64,000 nucleotides of DNA from Siphonodentalium dalli (taxonomy: Eukaryota > Mollusca > Scaphopoda > Gadilida > Siphonodentaliidae), in the NCBI GenBank assembly GCA_032622095.1, contig CP136061.1:47807797-47871796 (forward strand), in the 5' to 3' direction. The translations under genes were made by a program, and so were the position numbers. The notes below the pieces were generated by a model, which had not been told where the DNA came from, did no database searches, and saw only the letters and a list, made by a program, of their open reading frames with translations. The stretch's first letter is position 1; the number at the start of each line of letters is the position of its first letter. Of this stretch, positions 51,875 through 63,640 are shown in pieces.

Positions 51875-52051
51875 ATGAATAACAATATAATAGCAGTGGT
51901 ATTCCAAGACGAGGAAGGTGGGGGGAGACATTATTTATGGCAAGTAACCATATCAAATGTGAGCTTGGTACAAGAACAGGCTGTACATCCAATACAGCAT
52001 GGATTGTTCATAAAGGGCATGGTAGGTGTTTTGAAGGTATTCATGGACTAG
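51875..52051 (+). other. Short open frame in DIRS-like element, unknown product
   Basis: 58 residues from ATG (MNNNIIAVVFQDEEGGGRHY then LWQVTISNVSLVQEQ). Composition is protein-like but no family is recognised. Confidence 0.25.
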
Positions 52052-53722
52052 CTGGAGTCTCAATGAATTTTCAAATATATACGTGTCCCGACCTTTCATA
52101 CAGTTGATATGGCGAATAGACTTCACACACGAATGAAGCATATTTACATGGAAAGCATTTATATTGTCACGTGTCCCACGACCACTGCCAATAGCCTTTC
52201 CGACAAGAGTCCATCAGCATGGCTCTTCATACTTCTATTGCCCATATCAATTTGATTATCTGGCACATAGACAATAAAACAAGCAAAGACGTTTGCGCTG
52301 TCCAGCTAAGCTTTCGAGGAAGCTCATTGACCAGCATTACCGACCTTTCCTAATACGCAGGCAGGGGACCACCCCGTACGAGTGGATCCCATCCCCATGG
52401 CACCAGATGCCCGATCGTAAGGGCCTGAAACCATGCTGCCAACTCTGCGCATTTCGGTCTATGCTGGATTTGTCCTCTCTTCCTTAAACATGCCTTAAGC
52501 AGGACCACTTAGGTAGGGGGAAGTTCCTCTCTATCTTGGCTCTTCAAATTAAAATAAAACAACATTATAAAAGGGATGTGTATCCTTTACTAGGAGGATG
52601 ATAATTTCATTCGTTTCCTTCCTAGGGGAGCCATTTTTAGAGCGGGTCTTCCCCTAGTTTGCTGCATGCTTCACACTAACAGATATCACACACCTAGGTC
52701 GTTCTGCTGCATGTTTGGGGGGGGGGCAGAGGCTCAGACCTGAATATTCCGTATGGTGACCGTGAAAATTTACCTGTGTTTATCATCTGACTACATTGTA
52801 CATCATTTGAACTGATTTCGGTTGTAGAGGCGCACCTTCATTTCTTAGAATCGGATCGCGGTGGGTATTCCGCTGGGAACTGGGACTGCTCTCAGGTGCC
52901 TAGTGGTCGTGATGGCCTAATAATAGTAATGTGTGTGGATTTAGGCTGAACATAATACTTGTGATTGTACATTTTGCTGTCTATCTCCATTCCAAAGGAT
53001 GGTGATCGTTGGGAAATTTCTCCAAAATTAATAATCGTACCGACATTATTGTTTGGCATCTCAGAGTAGCGGTTTGCTTTCTCAGTGGCTGCTCTGGTCA
53101 CCTGCGGTGTTCGGCCATGAGCTCCCGGTGCTTATGGCTGTTAGTCATGTTCTCTGAGGGGCTATATAGATATATTTAGTGATACATTGGATCATGCCAG
53201 GGATCTGTGCTCTGGCTCCGCCCATTGGATTGATGGGCGCAGCTTTGGTGGGGCCTTCTGTCATGATTTCATGCTGACTTATATATCACTCTGATATATC
53301 TATTATTTCACTTTATATATTTATATACGCGAAAGATTTGTATCACAGGGTTTCTACAATGATATCTTGTGATACATATATAGGTACCTCAGAGACATGT
53401 GATCAGAAGAAGAAAGAAGAGGAAGCTGTTCTAAGAAGGAAGACAGGACCAGTTCACGCTCCTCCGATTACCCAACGGCGGTTCTATCAACTAGTGGGGA
53501 TGCTACCGGTGGAGCTGACGGGGTACTTGGGACCTCCAGGACGTTTTGTCCCCCACCGGTTGCCAGCGGTTCTGGGCGCAAAAGCTGCGAACTCGCGTTC
53601 GCACGAAACGACATGGCCGACGGGCCTTTGGCAGCTTAAGCGCAGGGCAGGGCCCTATCTATACGGTAGCAAGCGAGACCCCCTGGCCACGCTCTTAATT
53701 CAGACAAGGCCTTGCCTGTCAC

Positions 53723-54067
53723 TCAACCGTCTTGGGGCTCGGAGAACAATGACCTGTCCCCACCCTCCAGCTTGGCCAGGATATTAGCTTGGGCATGACC
53801 ACCTTGCAGCATGCGATGGTGGGGGCTCCCTCTGATCCGATGGCTTGACTCCATTATCATTGTACAACCCGTTTGGCCTAATGGGTTCTCAATTTGATCC
53901 CTGTGCCACAAATTGGGCATCAGGTTATCTGCCTTTTGCTTTGGCAAACAGCTGTTATCTAGTTCACTATTAATGTTGGTTGTCTCGCCATCTTCAGAGT
54001 AGGCCTCCTCCTGTGCTGGTCGTTTTGTCGCTAAGGCGGAGAGTGAGTTCGTCTCCTTGCATCCCAT
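53723..54067 (-). other. Open frame with strong Kozak start, unknown; possibly Gag-like
   Basis: 114 residues on the strand opposite to the expected DIRS sense, starting GCCATGG. A charged N-terminus (ALATKRPAQEEAYSEDGE) and Asn/Gln-rich middle, no domain identified. It could be a Gag-like start of an inverted segment. Confidence 0.3.
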
Positions 54068-54395
54068 GGCGGGTGGGACCTTAGAACCGACAGATGAAGA
54101 ACCAAGAAGACGACAAAGAAAGAGAAGAACAAAGAGTATCTTCTTCAGTTATACTTGCTCGGTTCGCTCGCAACTATGAATCGGATGGCACCTCCTGGGA
54201 TGTTTCTTCCAAAACAAGGGGGGAGGTACACATTTGAGCAATATAGCACTCTAAATATGAGTTATTTCACATAACTAATCATAACAGATTCATTAAGAGT
54301 TCATATTTAGGTACAATCTGTTTTAGAAGAGTATATTACCTCTAAATTTGGCTATTAACTTTATTGTTCATGCCTCCTCCTGGGCTTGCATTCTA

Positions 54396-54495
54396 ATCCA
54401 TATAGTTCAGTGTGAAGGCTTCCTTTAGCGGAAATATTATATTTTTAAAAAGTATAATATATATTTCCTTAAAGAAAGCCTGAACACTGAACTAT
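54396..54495. repeat. DIRS-like internal complementary region (circle junction)
   Basis: 54396-54428 complements the left terminus, 54429-54495 complements the extended right terminus. The junction base pair lies between TTTAG and CGGAAATAT. Confidence 0.85.
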
Positions 54496-54560
54496 CATAG
54501 GGCCCTCCCATGGCGGTGCCATTCCCAACCCCGCAACTCGCCAATCTCCTGATTGAGTCC

Positions 54561-54778
54561 GAAATAAAACTAAGACAATTCGATCGAGCAGAGCCAGTTA
54601 TATGGGGAGCGTTCAAGCGTGACTAATCTTGGCAAGTCAACCGACGTCGGGAGGCGACCAAAAAGTTAACCCTTTTCTACTGTGGGCTTGAAAAGCAGGA
54701 CATATATCCATATAGTTCAGTGTTCAGGCTTTCTTTAAGGAAATATATATTATACTTTTTAAAAATATAATATTTCCG
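54561..54778. repeat. DIRS-like right inverted terminal repeat with extension
   Basis: It runs to AAAAATATAATATTTCCG. The outer part, rich in TATATTATAC, has no partner in the left repeat but does in the internal complementary region. Confidence 0.87.
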
Positions 54779-54977
54779 ACTGAAAAATTACCCATAATTC
54801 TCCTGTGGTTAAGGAGTCGATTATTTAGGGCATTACTGTATGTTAAAGTTTTTATTGGGAACAGAGGTGTTTTTCAAACTTTATGTCAGTGAGTTTTACA
54901 CGATTTTTTAAATGCACCCTATCACTCTGAGTGGCTGTAAACTCTAGCGGATTGTTTACTGATCATGTTGTGGTCTA

Positions 54978-55191
54978 CAGTAATGCCCTAAGTGATCGAC
55001 TCTTTAACTACAGCAGAATTATGGGTAACTTTTCAGGATATAGTCGGAAATATGGCTTGTTGCCATTGATCGGAAAGCTCTCAGGGAGAGCTTTCCGATG
55101 AATGGCAACAAGCCATATTTCCGACTAAATCCTGAAAAGTTACCCATAATTCTGCTGTAGTTAAAAGAGTCGATTACTTAGGGCATTACTG
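54978..55191. mobile_element. Family A MITE, copy 17
   Basis: Complete hairpin, TA flanks. Left arm CAGTAATGCCCTAAGTGATC. Confidence 0.9.
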
Positions 55192-55412
55192 TAATTCCAT
55201 GAGAATGCTGTTCAGAACTCTGGAATAACTATATACCAAGATTCAAGCTGGCAGAACCTTATATTTGTATTGGTGTAAACATTATTTAATCCGTCCAAAA
55301 TGTTACATGAATTTATGATGTGAAGTATATGTGATAGAAGATGATATGATATATATGGAAAATGATATGATATATATGTGATAGGTGATGTGATAAATGA
55401 TGTGAAATATAT

Positions 55413-57011
55413 CAGGGTTTCCGCTACAGGGGCAGCAGGTCCCTTTTAGGGTCCTTTTCTCATCACCCAAAGTTGCCCTCCGACGTATTCTGATTATTCT
55501 CCTAACTGATCCTCAGATGTTCTATAAAAATGTGCCACGAAATAAAACAAATAGGAAGAAATAAATGATGGTTTTATTTGCCTGTTAATGCAGGGGGTCG
55601 GAATTTTTTTTCAGGCACATATGCTAATTTGTTTCTTTCGACCTTGTTGGGACCCACCCAACCCCGCGTCCAATTTTTTTTACGTTTTTAACTGTTTTTT
55701 CCCGACCAATTTTGGACACACATCCCCCCTTTTAACACTAAAACAGAGATTTGTGTGGGGATCGACATTCACTGTAAACAGCTGTAGCCTGTATATGAAT
55801 TTCTGTGCATACTATTTGTCATGGATGTTAACATTGACATGTAAATAGGAATGAGTCATTTTGGGGTCATTCGGCCAAAAAAACATGGCTGCCAGTGGCC
55901 ATCTTGGATTTCAAAATTCAATCCATTAGCATGGGCTACAAGCTATACTGTTTGTCTGATCATCATGAAATTTTTCATGTATGTTAATATTGACATTCTA
56001 AGGTGTTTTAAGCCAAACTCATTGCAAATACAGTCAAAAATACTTGCAGGAAAAAACAGTTTGAGTTGCGGGAAAAAAAATTGTTGGTCCCATCGACCAC
56101 CCACCCACCCCGGCATACGTGCCCAGAAAAAATTTGTTTTGCCCACCCCCCTGGCTAATGCTGATCACTAGTGAACCATTTGGCAGGAAAAGAATACTTT
56201 TCGCGGCTACACACATTGACAATTATTTTTGCATTATTCTGAAAGATATCCAGGGGGACATCGCTAAAAGCCATGTTGTTGATTCTGCCTGGTTACATTG
56301 CAATTACGTTTTCATCTAACACACTGTTCTGTCTGGTTCTCATTAATAATTAAATATATTTAGATGAGGTCCAGATGTTAGCCACTGAAGAATGATCATG
56401 AAGATTCCATGAATGTAGTGAAGTTGGACATCAAAATAAATTGCGAAATTTAACAATTTCCTCTAGCCTTGATGGTGGCAATACGAAATATTGTCAGTAT
56501 ACTTATTTTACACCTGTATTTAACTTGACATTTGTCACACAGTTTATGGCACCTATCAATGTTTATATGCAGTGCCAAATTACAACATCCTTACATTAAC
56601 CCTTCAAAAATAAAACAAAATAATATGATTTCTTGACTTTATCTACATGTACTTATATTACCGTTGATATTTAGAACTTTGCTTAAATTATCGACTGACT
56701 TGCTAAATATTATTACATGTACAGTAATGCTCTAAATAATTGACTGCTTAACCACAGCAGAATTATGGGTAACTTTTCAGGATTTAGTCGGAACTATGGC
56801 TTGTTGCCATTCATCGGAAAGCTCTCTTTCTGATGAATGGCAACAAGCCATATTTCCGACTAAATCCTGAAAAGTTACCCATAATTCTGCTGTGGTTATG
56901 GAGTCGATTACTTAGGGCATTACTGTAGATATTCGCAATTTGGTGATGGACTGAGATTTCCCCCAGCGGCCACAGGGGTACCATTCCCCCCAACCCCAAG
57001 CGGAAACCCTG
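55413..57011. mobile_element. hAT-like element, CAGGGTTTCCGC ends
   Basis: Ends CAGGGTTTCCGCTACAGGGG and CCCCAAGCGGAAACCCTG. AATATAT occurs directly on both sides (7 bases, or an 8-bp duplication with one indel). No intact transposase in 1.6 kb. Contains one family A MITE. Confidence 0.75.
56722..56925. mobile_element. Family A MITE, copy 18, nested in hAT-like element
   Basis: Hairpin with shortened loop GCTCTCTTTCTGATGAATGG. Confidence 0.9.
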
Positions 57012-57093
57012 AATATATGTAATATAATTATGAGAGTATGAGAAGAAAAAAGATTTGTTTTACTCATGTGTTTTCATGAAATCAATCATCAGG

Positions 57094-58120
57094 GTTCATA
57101 AATTACCATTGGTACCAGGAAAAGTGGTATCGGTTCCGTACCGAGACCAGTACCGGAGCATTGGTACCAGGAAAAGCGGTATCGGTTCCGTACCGAGACC
57201 AGTACCGGAGCATTGGTACCAGGAAAAGTGGTATCGGTTCCGTACCGAGACCAGTACCGGAGCATTGGTACCAGGAAAAGTGGTATCGGTTCCGTACCGA
57301 GACCAGTACCGGAGCATTGGTACCAGGAAAAGTGGTATCGGTTCCGTACCGAGACCAGTACCGGAGCATTGGTACCAGGAAAAGTGGTATCGGTTCCGTA
57401 CCGAGACCAGTACCGGAGCATTGGTACCAGGAAAAGTGGTATCGGTTCCGTACCGAGACCAGTACCGGAGCATTGGTACCAGGAAAAGTTGTATCGATTC
57501 CGTACCGAGATCAGTACCGGAGCATTGGTACCAGGAAAAGCGGTATCGGTTCCGTACCGAGACCAGTACCGGAGCATTGGTACCAGGAAAAGCGGTAACG
57601 GTTCCGTACCCAGACCAGTACCGGAGCATTGGTACCAGGAAAAGTGGTATCGGTTCTGTACCGAGACCAGTACCGGAGCATTGGTACCAGAAAAAGCAGT
57701 ATCGGTTCCGTACTGAGACTAGAATCAGAGCCGCGGAACCAGGAAATGTGGTATTGTTTCCTTACTGAGACCAGTACTGGCACCATGGTTCTGGGAAAGG
57801 TGGTATTGGTTCCGTTCCAAGACTAGTACCAGAGCCACGGTACCAGCCATCTATTACAGATTGTGAGCTGGGAGGCACATCGGACATAATTTTATGTTTT
57901 TTTGTTCTTTCTGAAAATGCTTCTTTATACCACTCGTACTGCCTCGAGAACTGGTTATGGGCGCACTGCATTATTTCTCACTATCATTGCACAAACTGTA
58001 CCTACCCTAAATGCTGTTGTTCAATACCAATTACTGGCAGATGTTCTGATAAATGAGAACTGGTAACAAATTTATGCCACATTTACCGCGATTCCGGTGC
58101 TGGTACCGATTACGAACTCT
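57094..58120. mobile_element. Possible hAT-like element containing the 52-bp minisatellite
   Basis: CAGGGTTCATAAATTACC..GGTACCAG on the left is mirrored by CTGGTACCGATTACGAACTCT on the right. ATCAATCAT / AATCATGAT flanks are similar. Tentative. Confidence 0.4.
57111..57838. repeat. 52-bp minisatellite, 14 units
   Basis: Unit GGTACCAGGAAAAGTGGTAT..CCGGAGCATT with GGTACC, GTACCGA and GTACCGG words. The first twelve units are near-identical and the last two degraded. 52 is not a multiple of 3, and the unit is stop-free in several frames, which produces long open frames on both strands without coding meaning. Confidence 0.95.
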
Positions 58121-58357
58121 AATCATGATGTTATCAATAAGCAGCTAATATTGTTGAGTGCTCAGGAAACCAAGGTTCGAATTCACTAACTAGGGTTTAT
58201 TTTATAAACCGGGTAGTTTATTCCGTGGCGACTGAATGACCACAGATAGCTTCGCGTCGAGACTCGCCCAGAATAAACCAACTGGACTAAATATAAACCC
58301 GAACCAGTTGGTGAATATGAGCCCAATAGTCCAGTGCATTATGGTTTTACTTGGAAT

Positions 58358-58560
58358 CAGTAATGTCTTAAATAATCGACCCCTAAACCAGAGCAGAATT
58401 ATGGAAATTTCAGGATTTAGTCGGAAAAATGGCTTGTTGCCATTCATCCTCTCAACGAGAGCTTTCCTATGAATGGCAACAAGCCATATTTCCGACTAAA
58501 TCCTGAAAAATTTCCCATAATTCGGCTTTGGTTAAAGGTCATATACTTTGGGCATTACTG
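58358..58560. mobile_element. Family A MITE, copy 19
   Basis: Diverged: CAGTAATGTCTTAAATAATC and a short loop CATCCTCTCAACGAGAGC. Confidence 0.83.
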
Positions 58561-58820
58561 TAATTACAACAGAATTTTTCTTTGCAGGAATAAGTAAATA
58601 AACCAATTATAAACAACATACCGTTACTAAAAATCATTGACTATCAAGACAACAGAAATTTGTGAGTTTTTAAAAATATATTTGGTATTATCAATCAATT
58701 TATGTATTTTCAGGGATGTATTTCAAAATTTCAAATACACAAGTCCTTCCAATTCCAATGCCCAAAGTCACATTTTGAAGAAAAAAAAAAGTATGAAGAC
58801 AAAGGTTTCATAGTGCCATA

Positions 58821-58975
58821 CAGTAATGCTCTAATTAATCAACTTCTTAACTACAGAAGAATTATTGGTAACTTTTCAGGATTTAGTCGGAAATATGGCT
58901 TGTTGCTATTCATCGGAAAGCTCTCGACAACAAGCCATATTTCCAACTAAATCCTGAAAAGTTACCTGAGAGCTT
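58821..58975. mobile_element. Family A MITE, copy 20 (right arm truncated)
   Basis: CAGTAATGCTCTAATTAATC to AAAAGTTACCTGAGAGC. The outer right arm is absent. Confidence 0.82.
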
Positions 58976-60126
58976 TAGAAATTACTTCAAAATTTGTTTA
59001 ATCTAGTATACTTAAAAGGTTATAAGAAAAGCAGGTCATATGGATATAAATTTATGGCATTTCATAACGCGAGTTTTGTGTCACAGGCGTTATGGCTAAT
59101 TACATGCAATGGAACAAACATTTTATTTAAGATTTTTTTTGTCTTATTAATCATAGATGCATAAAAAAAAATCTTTTGTTTGCACAATCTAGTAAGGAAA
59201 TTACAGTGAAAAAACACTTCATTATTCTCTATTTTTTTAAATACTTGAACAGAAAATATGGCATTTGGCTCATTCTAAGAAATTGAGGCTCCAAAATCAG
59301 ATATACTGTACTCCCGATTATGAAGGCACATAACTCAAAATATACCTAACACATCTGGAAAAGGTTTTTTTGTTCTGTAATCATGAAACTATGATCTACA
59401 AAATGGACATGAAATTGGAAGGCCTTATTTAAAATAAAAAAATTTGATATACATTCCAGAATTACCAATTTTATCCAAATTTATTTCACAATATTCACCA
59501 ATTTCCTTTTTCTTGATTCTTGTCTAATTTTAGTATGCTCAGTATTTTAGTTTATCATTGGTAATTATTTCTGCAAAGAAAAATTGTTGCAATTAGTTCC
59601 GGGTTTAGCATTTTTTCTCATAAATGCACTCGACTACAATGTTATTACTCATTTTTAGAAATATATGTTTGAATCTATTAAATCTATTTTATATTATAGA
59701 AGAGTCTCCTATTTTTTCACCAGTGTGTTCACCTCCATTATAAAGCTGAGTTGGGAATGTCTCGTTTGTCGCTAATATTAAAGGGACCCAAGGCATTGGC
59801 GGTGGGTAAATGTGGAGAATATATAAAAGTCTGTAAAAATAGCACCACTAAGATGAACATTGAGAACTAGATTAACTTTGTTCTTATATTCATTATTAAT
59901 GGTTTTCCAATAATGAAATTTTGCATGTTGAGACCATTGTTATGTAAACAAAAACGGTTACAGTGATTTGTCAACAAACATCGCTTATAAATCATGCAGT
60001 ACTAGTAAGTTCAAATATTTTAGTCAGTGCACATGATTTTCATAAAAAATTTCTATACTTTGATCTTACCACTGTTACAGTAATGTTTACATAACAATGG
60101 TTTTGACTTCAGAAAACATAACTAAA
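58976..60126. other. Unassigned AT-rich sequence
   Basis: Nothing recognised. Confidence 0.4.
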
Positions 60127-60430
60127 ATTGATCGAGTACAAATTTGGGCCATCCGTTGGATTTTTAACGACTTTTCAAGATTCTCAAGTCTGTCATAAAT
60201 GAGGGAAGAATTAAAATTGAAACCCCTTGAGGACAGAAGAACCATCTCAAAATTATCTCTCTTCATTAAAATAGTCTATAACCATGTAGATATCACTATT
60301 CAAGATTACCTTCAGAAACCATTCAGATATAGCAGACACTGGGCCAAATTACTATAGATACTCATTCTTCCCAAGCACAGCTATACTCTGTAATCAACTC
60401 CCAAGGAACATTTCACCTTTGTCACCCGGG
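60127..60430 (+). pseudogene. Decayed LINE reverse-transcriptase C-terminal fragment
   Basis: Conceptual frame IDRVQIWAIRWIFNDFSRF(S) then, after a stop, EELKLKPLEDRR and ISKLSLFIKIVYNHVDI; a frameshift later SFFPSTAILCNQLPRN. This matches the end of Jockey/CR1-type LINE ORF2 (VQ..A.RWI..D.SR, EL.W.PLE.RR, L.LFYKI..., FFP.TI..WN.LP). Several stops and a frameshift. 5'-truncated and dead. Confidence 0.65.
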
Positions 60431-60582
60431 TGTGGATCATCAGATTTGGTTATGCTTTGGTTTGGTGATAGCCCAGTTTGCAGGTAAGTATGTCTACTCA
60501 CTATGGGGTTCGTCCATTTATTTTAACAGACATAGGGCACTAGTCAAACTTCAAAACTGCCACTCACCTCCAATGTCACCCA

Positions 60583-61253
60583 CCTTACTCGTATTTAAAT
60601 TCGTGCAGTACAATTTGTCTCTCAGTTTTAAATTCGTGCACCGTGCTGCACGGATTCAAACCTGACAAACAATCTTTGTAAAAGTCTCATATCTGGTGGG
60701 AGTTTCAATTCTTATAGTCGTTCGTTATATAATTTCATTATATAAATGCCAAATTTTGCGAAACTATACATTGAGTAGAACAAAACTGGATCATCATTTT
60801 GTTTTGAAGATGTGTGTTTATGTATGGTTCAAATAATCATTCTGGTATTTAAACAGTTAAATGGACATGATTGAAATTAATTCGAATGAATTAACACCAC
60901 AATCGCATAGGCGGCTCAGTTGAGAAAATGAACACTTGTATGCGTGTATTAAATAGTTGGGTTCAAATAATTAACTCAGACTGCATGACCATGGTTTCAC
61001 TCCAGGTCTGTGTATATGGATACATTTCTGTGCACCTTACGCCCAGAATTAGTGGAATATGCGTATATGTCTTACCAATACTTCAATACAACGTTTCACA
61101 ATGTACATGTAACTCATTATGTAACATATCCATCCTATTTTCCTTATGGTTCGTTGTAAACTTAGGAGTCATACTATTTTTTGCTCAGTTTTAAATTCGC
61201 ACACCGATGGGTGCACTAAAAATAGTACTGCACGAATTTAAATATTAGTAAGG
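60583..61253. mobile_element. Possible TIR element CCTTACTCGTATTTAAATTC
   Basis: CCTTACTCGTATTTAAATTC then GTGCAGTAC on the left, GTACTGCACGAATTTAAAT then ATTAGTAAGG on the right, with inner TTTTAAATTCG..CACCG copies on both sides. No target duplication seen. An 88-codon open frame inside is unrecognised. Confidence 0.5.
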
Positions 61254-61622
61254 TATGACATTTTGCATTGTAAGTTCAGTATTAATGATCATAATTGCAT
61301 GGTAGTAGGATTAGTAATAGACCTGCATCAATGGATGGACACAAACATTCAGTGGCCAGTTCTTCTAATTATATTTGTCAGCTTTATTGGGCCTGGAAGG
61401 AGAAGCTATTTTTCACACAGTTTGAATGTAATATATTTTGGTATAGTACATAGAACAATATGAGTGAAAGGAGACACTCATACAATGGGTTTAATTGATT
61501 TCACCTGAGTTTTCCATTATCAAATAACTATTATTTTGATATATCACATGGCAATTTGCAACAATATCAATAGAACTGCTTACACAATGATAGCGGTGAC
61601 AGGCTCTGTAGTTTAGATGTTA

Positions 61623-61845
61623 CAGAAATGCCATAAGTAATCGACTCCTTAACCACAGCAGAATTATGGGTAACTTTTCAGGATTTAGTCGGAAATATGG
61701 CTTGTTGCCATTCATCGGAAAGCTCTCACTGAGAGTTACTGAGAGCTTTCCGATGAATGGCAACAAGTCATATTTCCGACTAAATACTGAAAAGTTACCC
61801 ATAATTCTGCTGTGGTTAAGAAGTCGAATAATTAGGGCATTACTG
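61623..61845. mobile_element. Family A MITE, copy 21
   Basis: CAGAAATGCCATAAGTAATC to AGGGCATTACTG. The loop carries a small duplication CACTGAGAGTTACTGAGAGC. Confidence 0.88.
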
Positions 61846-62116
61846 TATATTAATCCTTCTCTGTTGACCCATAGCAATTTACTATCAGCAAGTTACTATC
61901 AGCAAGGGATGGGTTAAACATCTGCCGATCATGATCGGCCTCTCATTTTTGGCCGAAATTGCCATCAGGTTGCCGGGAAATTTCTAACAGTCAGAATGCC
62001 TGAGTTACCAGTTGCAAAATTCAAGCCCAAGTGGTGGTGGGGATGTAACTGGCTCTTGAGTGTTGGTCAAAGGGTTGTGTTGCAGTTGGACATTCTAAGG
62101 GGAATACTCCAGACCA

Positions 62117-62378
62117 TAAACCCTTTACCCAACAGAACGGCCCTGTGCCAATGCATTCTCTTATATATGCGATTCGACCATAGGTCGCCTCGCATATATA
62201 AGAGAATGCATTGGCTTAACACATTAAAAATTATAACTGTAACCATCACAATGTGGTCAAGGAGCCGGTTCCAATGATATCCATATTTGTATGGTTCTAT
62301 TGAGACAGACCGAAGATATTTTAGGCTGTTGAAGCTTTATTTGGCCGGTTTTGGCCGGTTTGTTGGGTAAAGGGTTAA
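62117..62378. mobile_element. piggyBac-like family C MITE, short form
   Basis: CCCTTTACCCAACA..GTTGGGTAAAGGG. Left target TAAA (decayed TTAA), right TTAA. One hairpin only. It supplies the empty site for the hAT at 43264. Confidence 0.87.
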
Positions 62379-62567
62379 TATAAAAAAGTGTTTCTATTGT
62401 TGAGTTATCAAACGGCGAGATGTACAAAGCTTGTGATTGATTGTTTATTTAACTCAATGCCACAATTAAGTGGCGAATACAGAGTACTAATTAACATATA
62501 TAGCTATATTTACAAAAGGGGGGCACTGTCGTCTGGCTTGCCATTCTCATATGGCAGAAGTGTATAG

Positions 62568-63080
62568 TTGTACTATCATCATCATCATCGTCGTCGTCGT
62601 CGTCATCATCGCCACAACCACCGCCACCACTATCATCATCATCATCTTCATCGTCATTATATCATCGTTAGCATCATCATCAAAATCATCATTATCATCG
62701 TCGCCATCATCATCATCATCGTCGCCATTGTCGTCGTCATCTTTATCATCATGGTCATCTTTATCATCATGGCCATCATGAATATCATAATCATAATCGT
62801 CACCATCTTCGTGATCATCGCCATCAGAGTATATCAGACATCATCGCCATACTAATCATCTTCGCCATCACATTCATTTTCGTCATCAGTATCAACATCA
62901 TCATCATCATCGGCATCGTTAACATCATCTTCAGCAGCATCATCATCATCATCGCCATCACCATTCGAAACATTACCACCAGTCCACCACCATAGTTATC
63001 GTCATACTCCATATATATATCGCATCATCGCTATATCTGTCGTAATATATGTCATCATCGTAATCGTCGTAAGCAGATAT
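62568..63080. repeat. ATC/CGTC imperfect trinucleotide microsatellite
   Basis: Runs of ATC, GTC and GCC triplets with ATATATAT near 63009. Open frames of His/Ile/Ser repeats are artefacts. Confidence 0.92.
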
Positions 63081-63640
63081 AGTTATAAATTGCCGCTGTC
63101 AATTAGTTAGTTCCTATCAATAATCTTACAACAGAACTTCACAAAGATTGGAAACTGCTTTAGAACATTTGAGTAAGCTCAATATTTAGTTTCAGTGTAT
63201 TGTACACATGTATATCCATGGGACACACGCTCAAAACTCGTTGTGTTCTTTTGTATCGACAAGACATTGTTGTTGCACCCTCATGTTTTTTGGCGATCCG
63301 TCGTATGTATCGGTTGATAACACAATCATCATCTTATATAGGCCTGCTCGTCCTGACCATGTGATTTTAGAATGCATGGTCGTTTCTATTGACTGTACAT
63401 AAAGTATATATGTAACTATAAAAAGCGAAAAACGATATTATTATTATTATTATATCTTTATTTTCCTCCATTTACTGAAGAGTCATAAATAATGATACAA
63501 ACAATAGTACATGTAATATGAACATACAATGATCCAAGGTAAACTAGAAAATAATATAGTAAACAGAATTATACAATACGTGAGTATGATGTAGACGAGT
63601 GCAGCACTCGAATGATTATATACATATGACATTGTAGTGA
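63081..63640. other. Unassigned sequence between microsatellites
   Basis: A (TTA)n run near 63440, otherwise nothing recognised. Confidence 0.4.

Larger units (their letters stand above)
50229..54778 (+). mobile_element. DIRS-like tyrosine-recombinase retroelement, non-autonomous
   Basis: Inverted terminal repeats 50229-50406 and 54561-54778 share about 150 nearly identical bases (for example CCCGACGTCGGTTGACTTGC). The right one extends further outward. Near the right repeat, 54396-54495 is the complement of the left terminus (CTAAAGGAAGCC...) joined to the right terminus (...TATAATATTTCCG), that is, the circle junction. Split inverted repeats plus such an internal complementary region are peculiar to DIRS elements. 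No reverse transcriptase, RNase H or tyrosine recombinase was recognised, so it is probably internally decayed or parasitic. Orientation is set by the internal region lying near the 3' end. Confidence 0.82.
50188..54838. mobile_element. Family A MITE, copy 16, split by a DIRS-like element
   Basis: 50188-50228 carries the loop and right-arm start (GAATGGCAACAAGCCATATT). 54779-54838 resumes ACTGAAAAATTACCC to the normal end GGGCATTACTG. The left arm is missing and six bases at the join are lost. Confidence 0.85.

Noticed and set aside
57055-57786. Several 145-237 codon frames on both strands
   Set aside because: The 52-bp minisatellite lacks stops in several frames. Identical peptide repeats appear in all of them, so this is not a gene.
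6186-61877. Recurrent peptide like NHSRIMGNFSGFSRKYGLL
   Set aside because: Conceptual translation of family A MITE arms. It occurs on both strands and in non-coding copies.
62551-63012. His-, Ser- and Met-rich frames
   Set aside because: Products of the ATC/GTC microsatellite.
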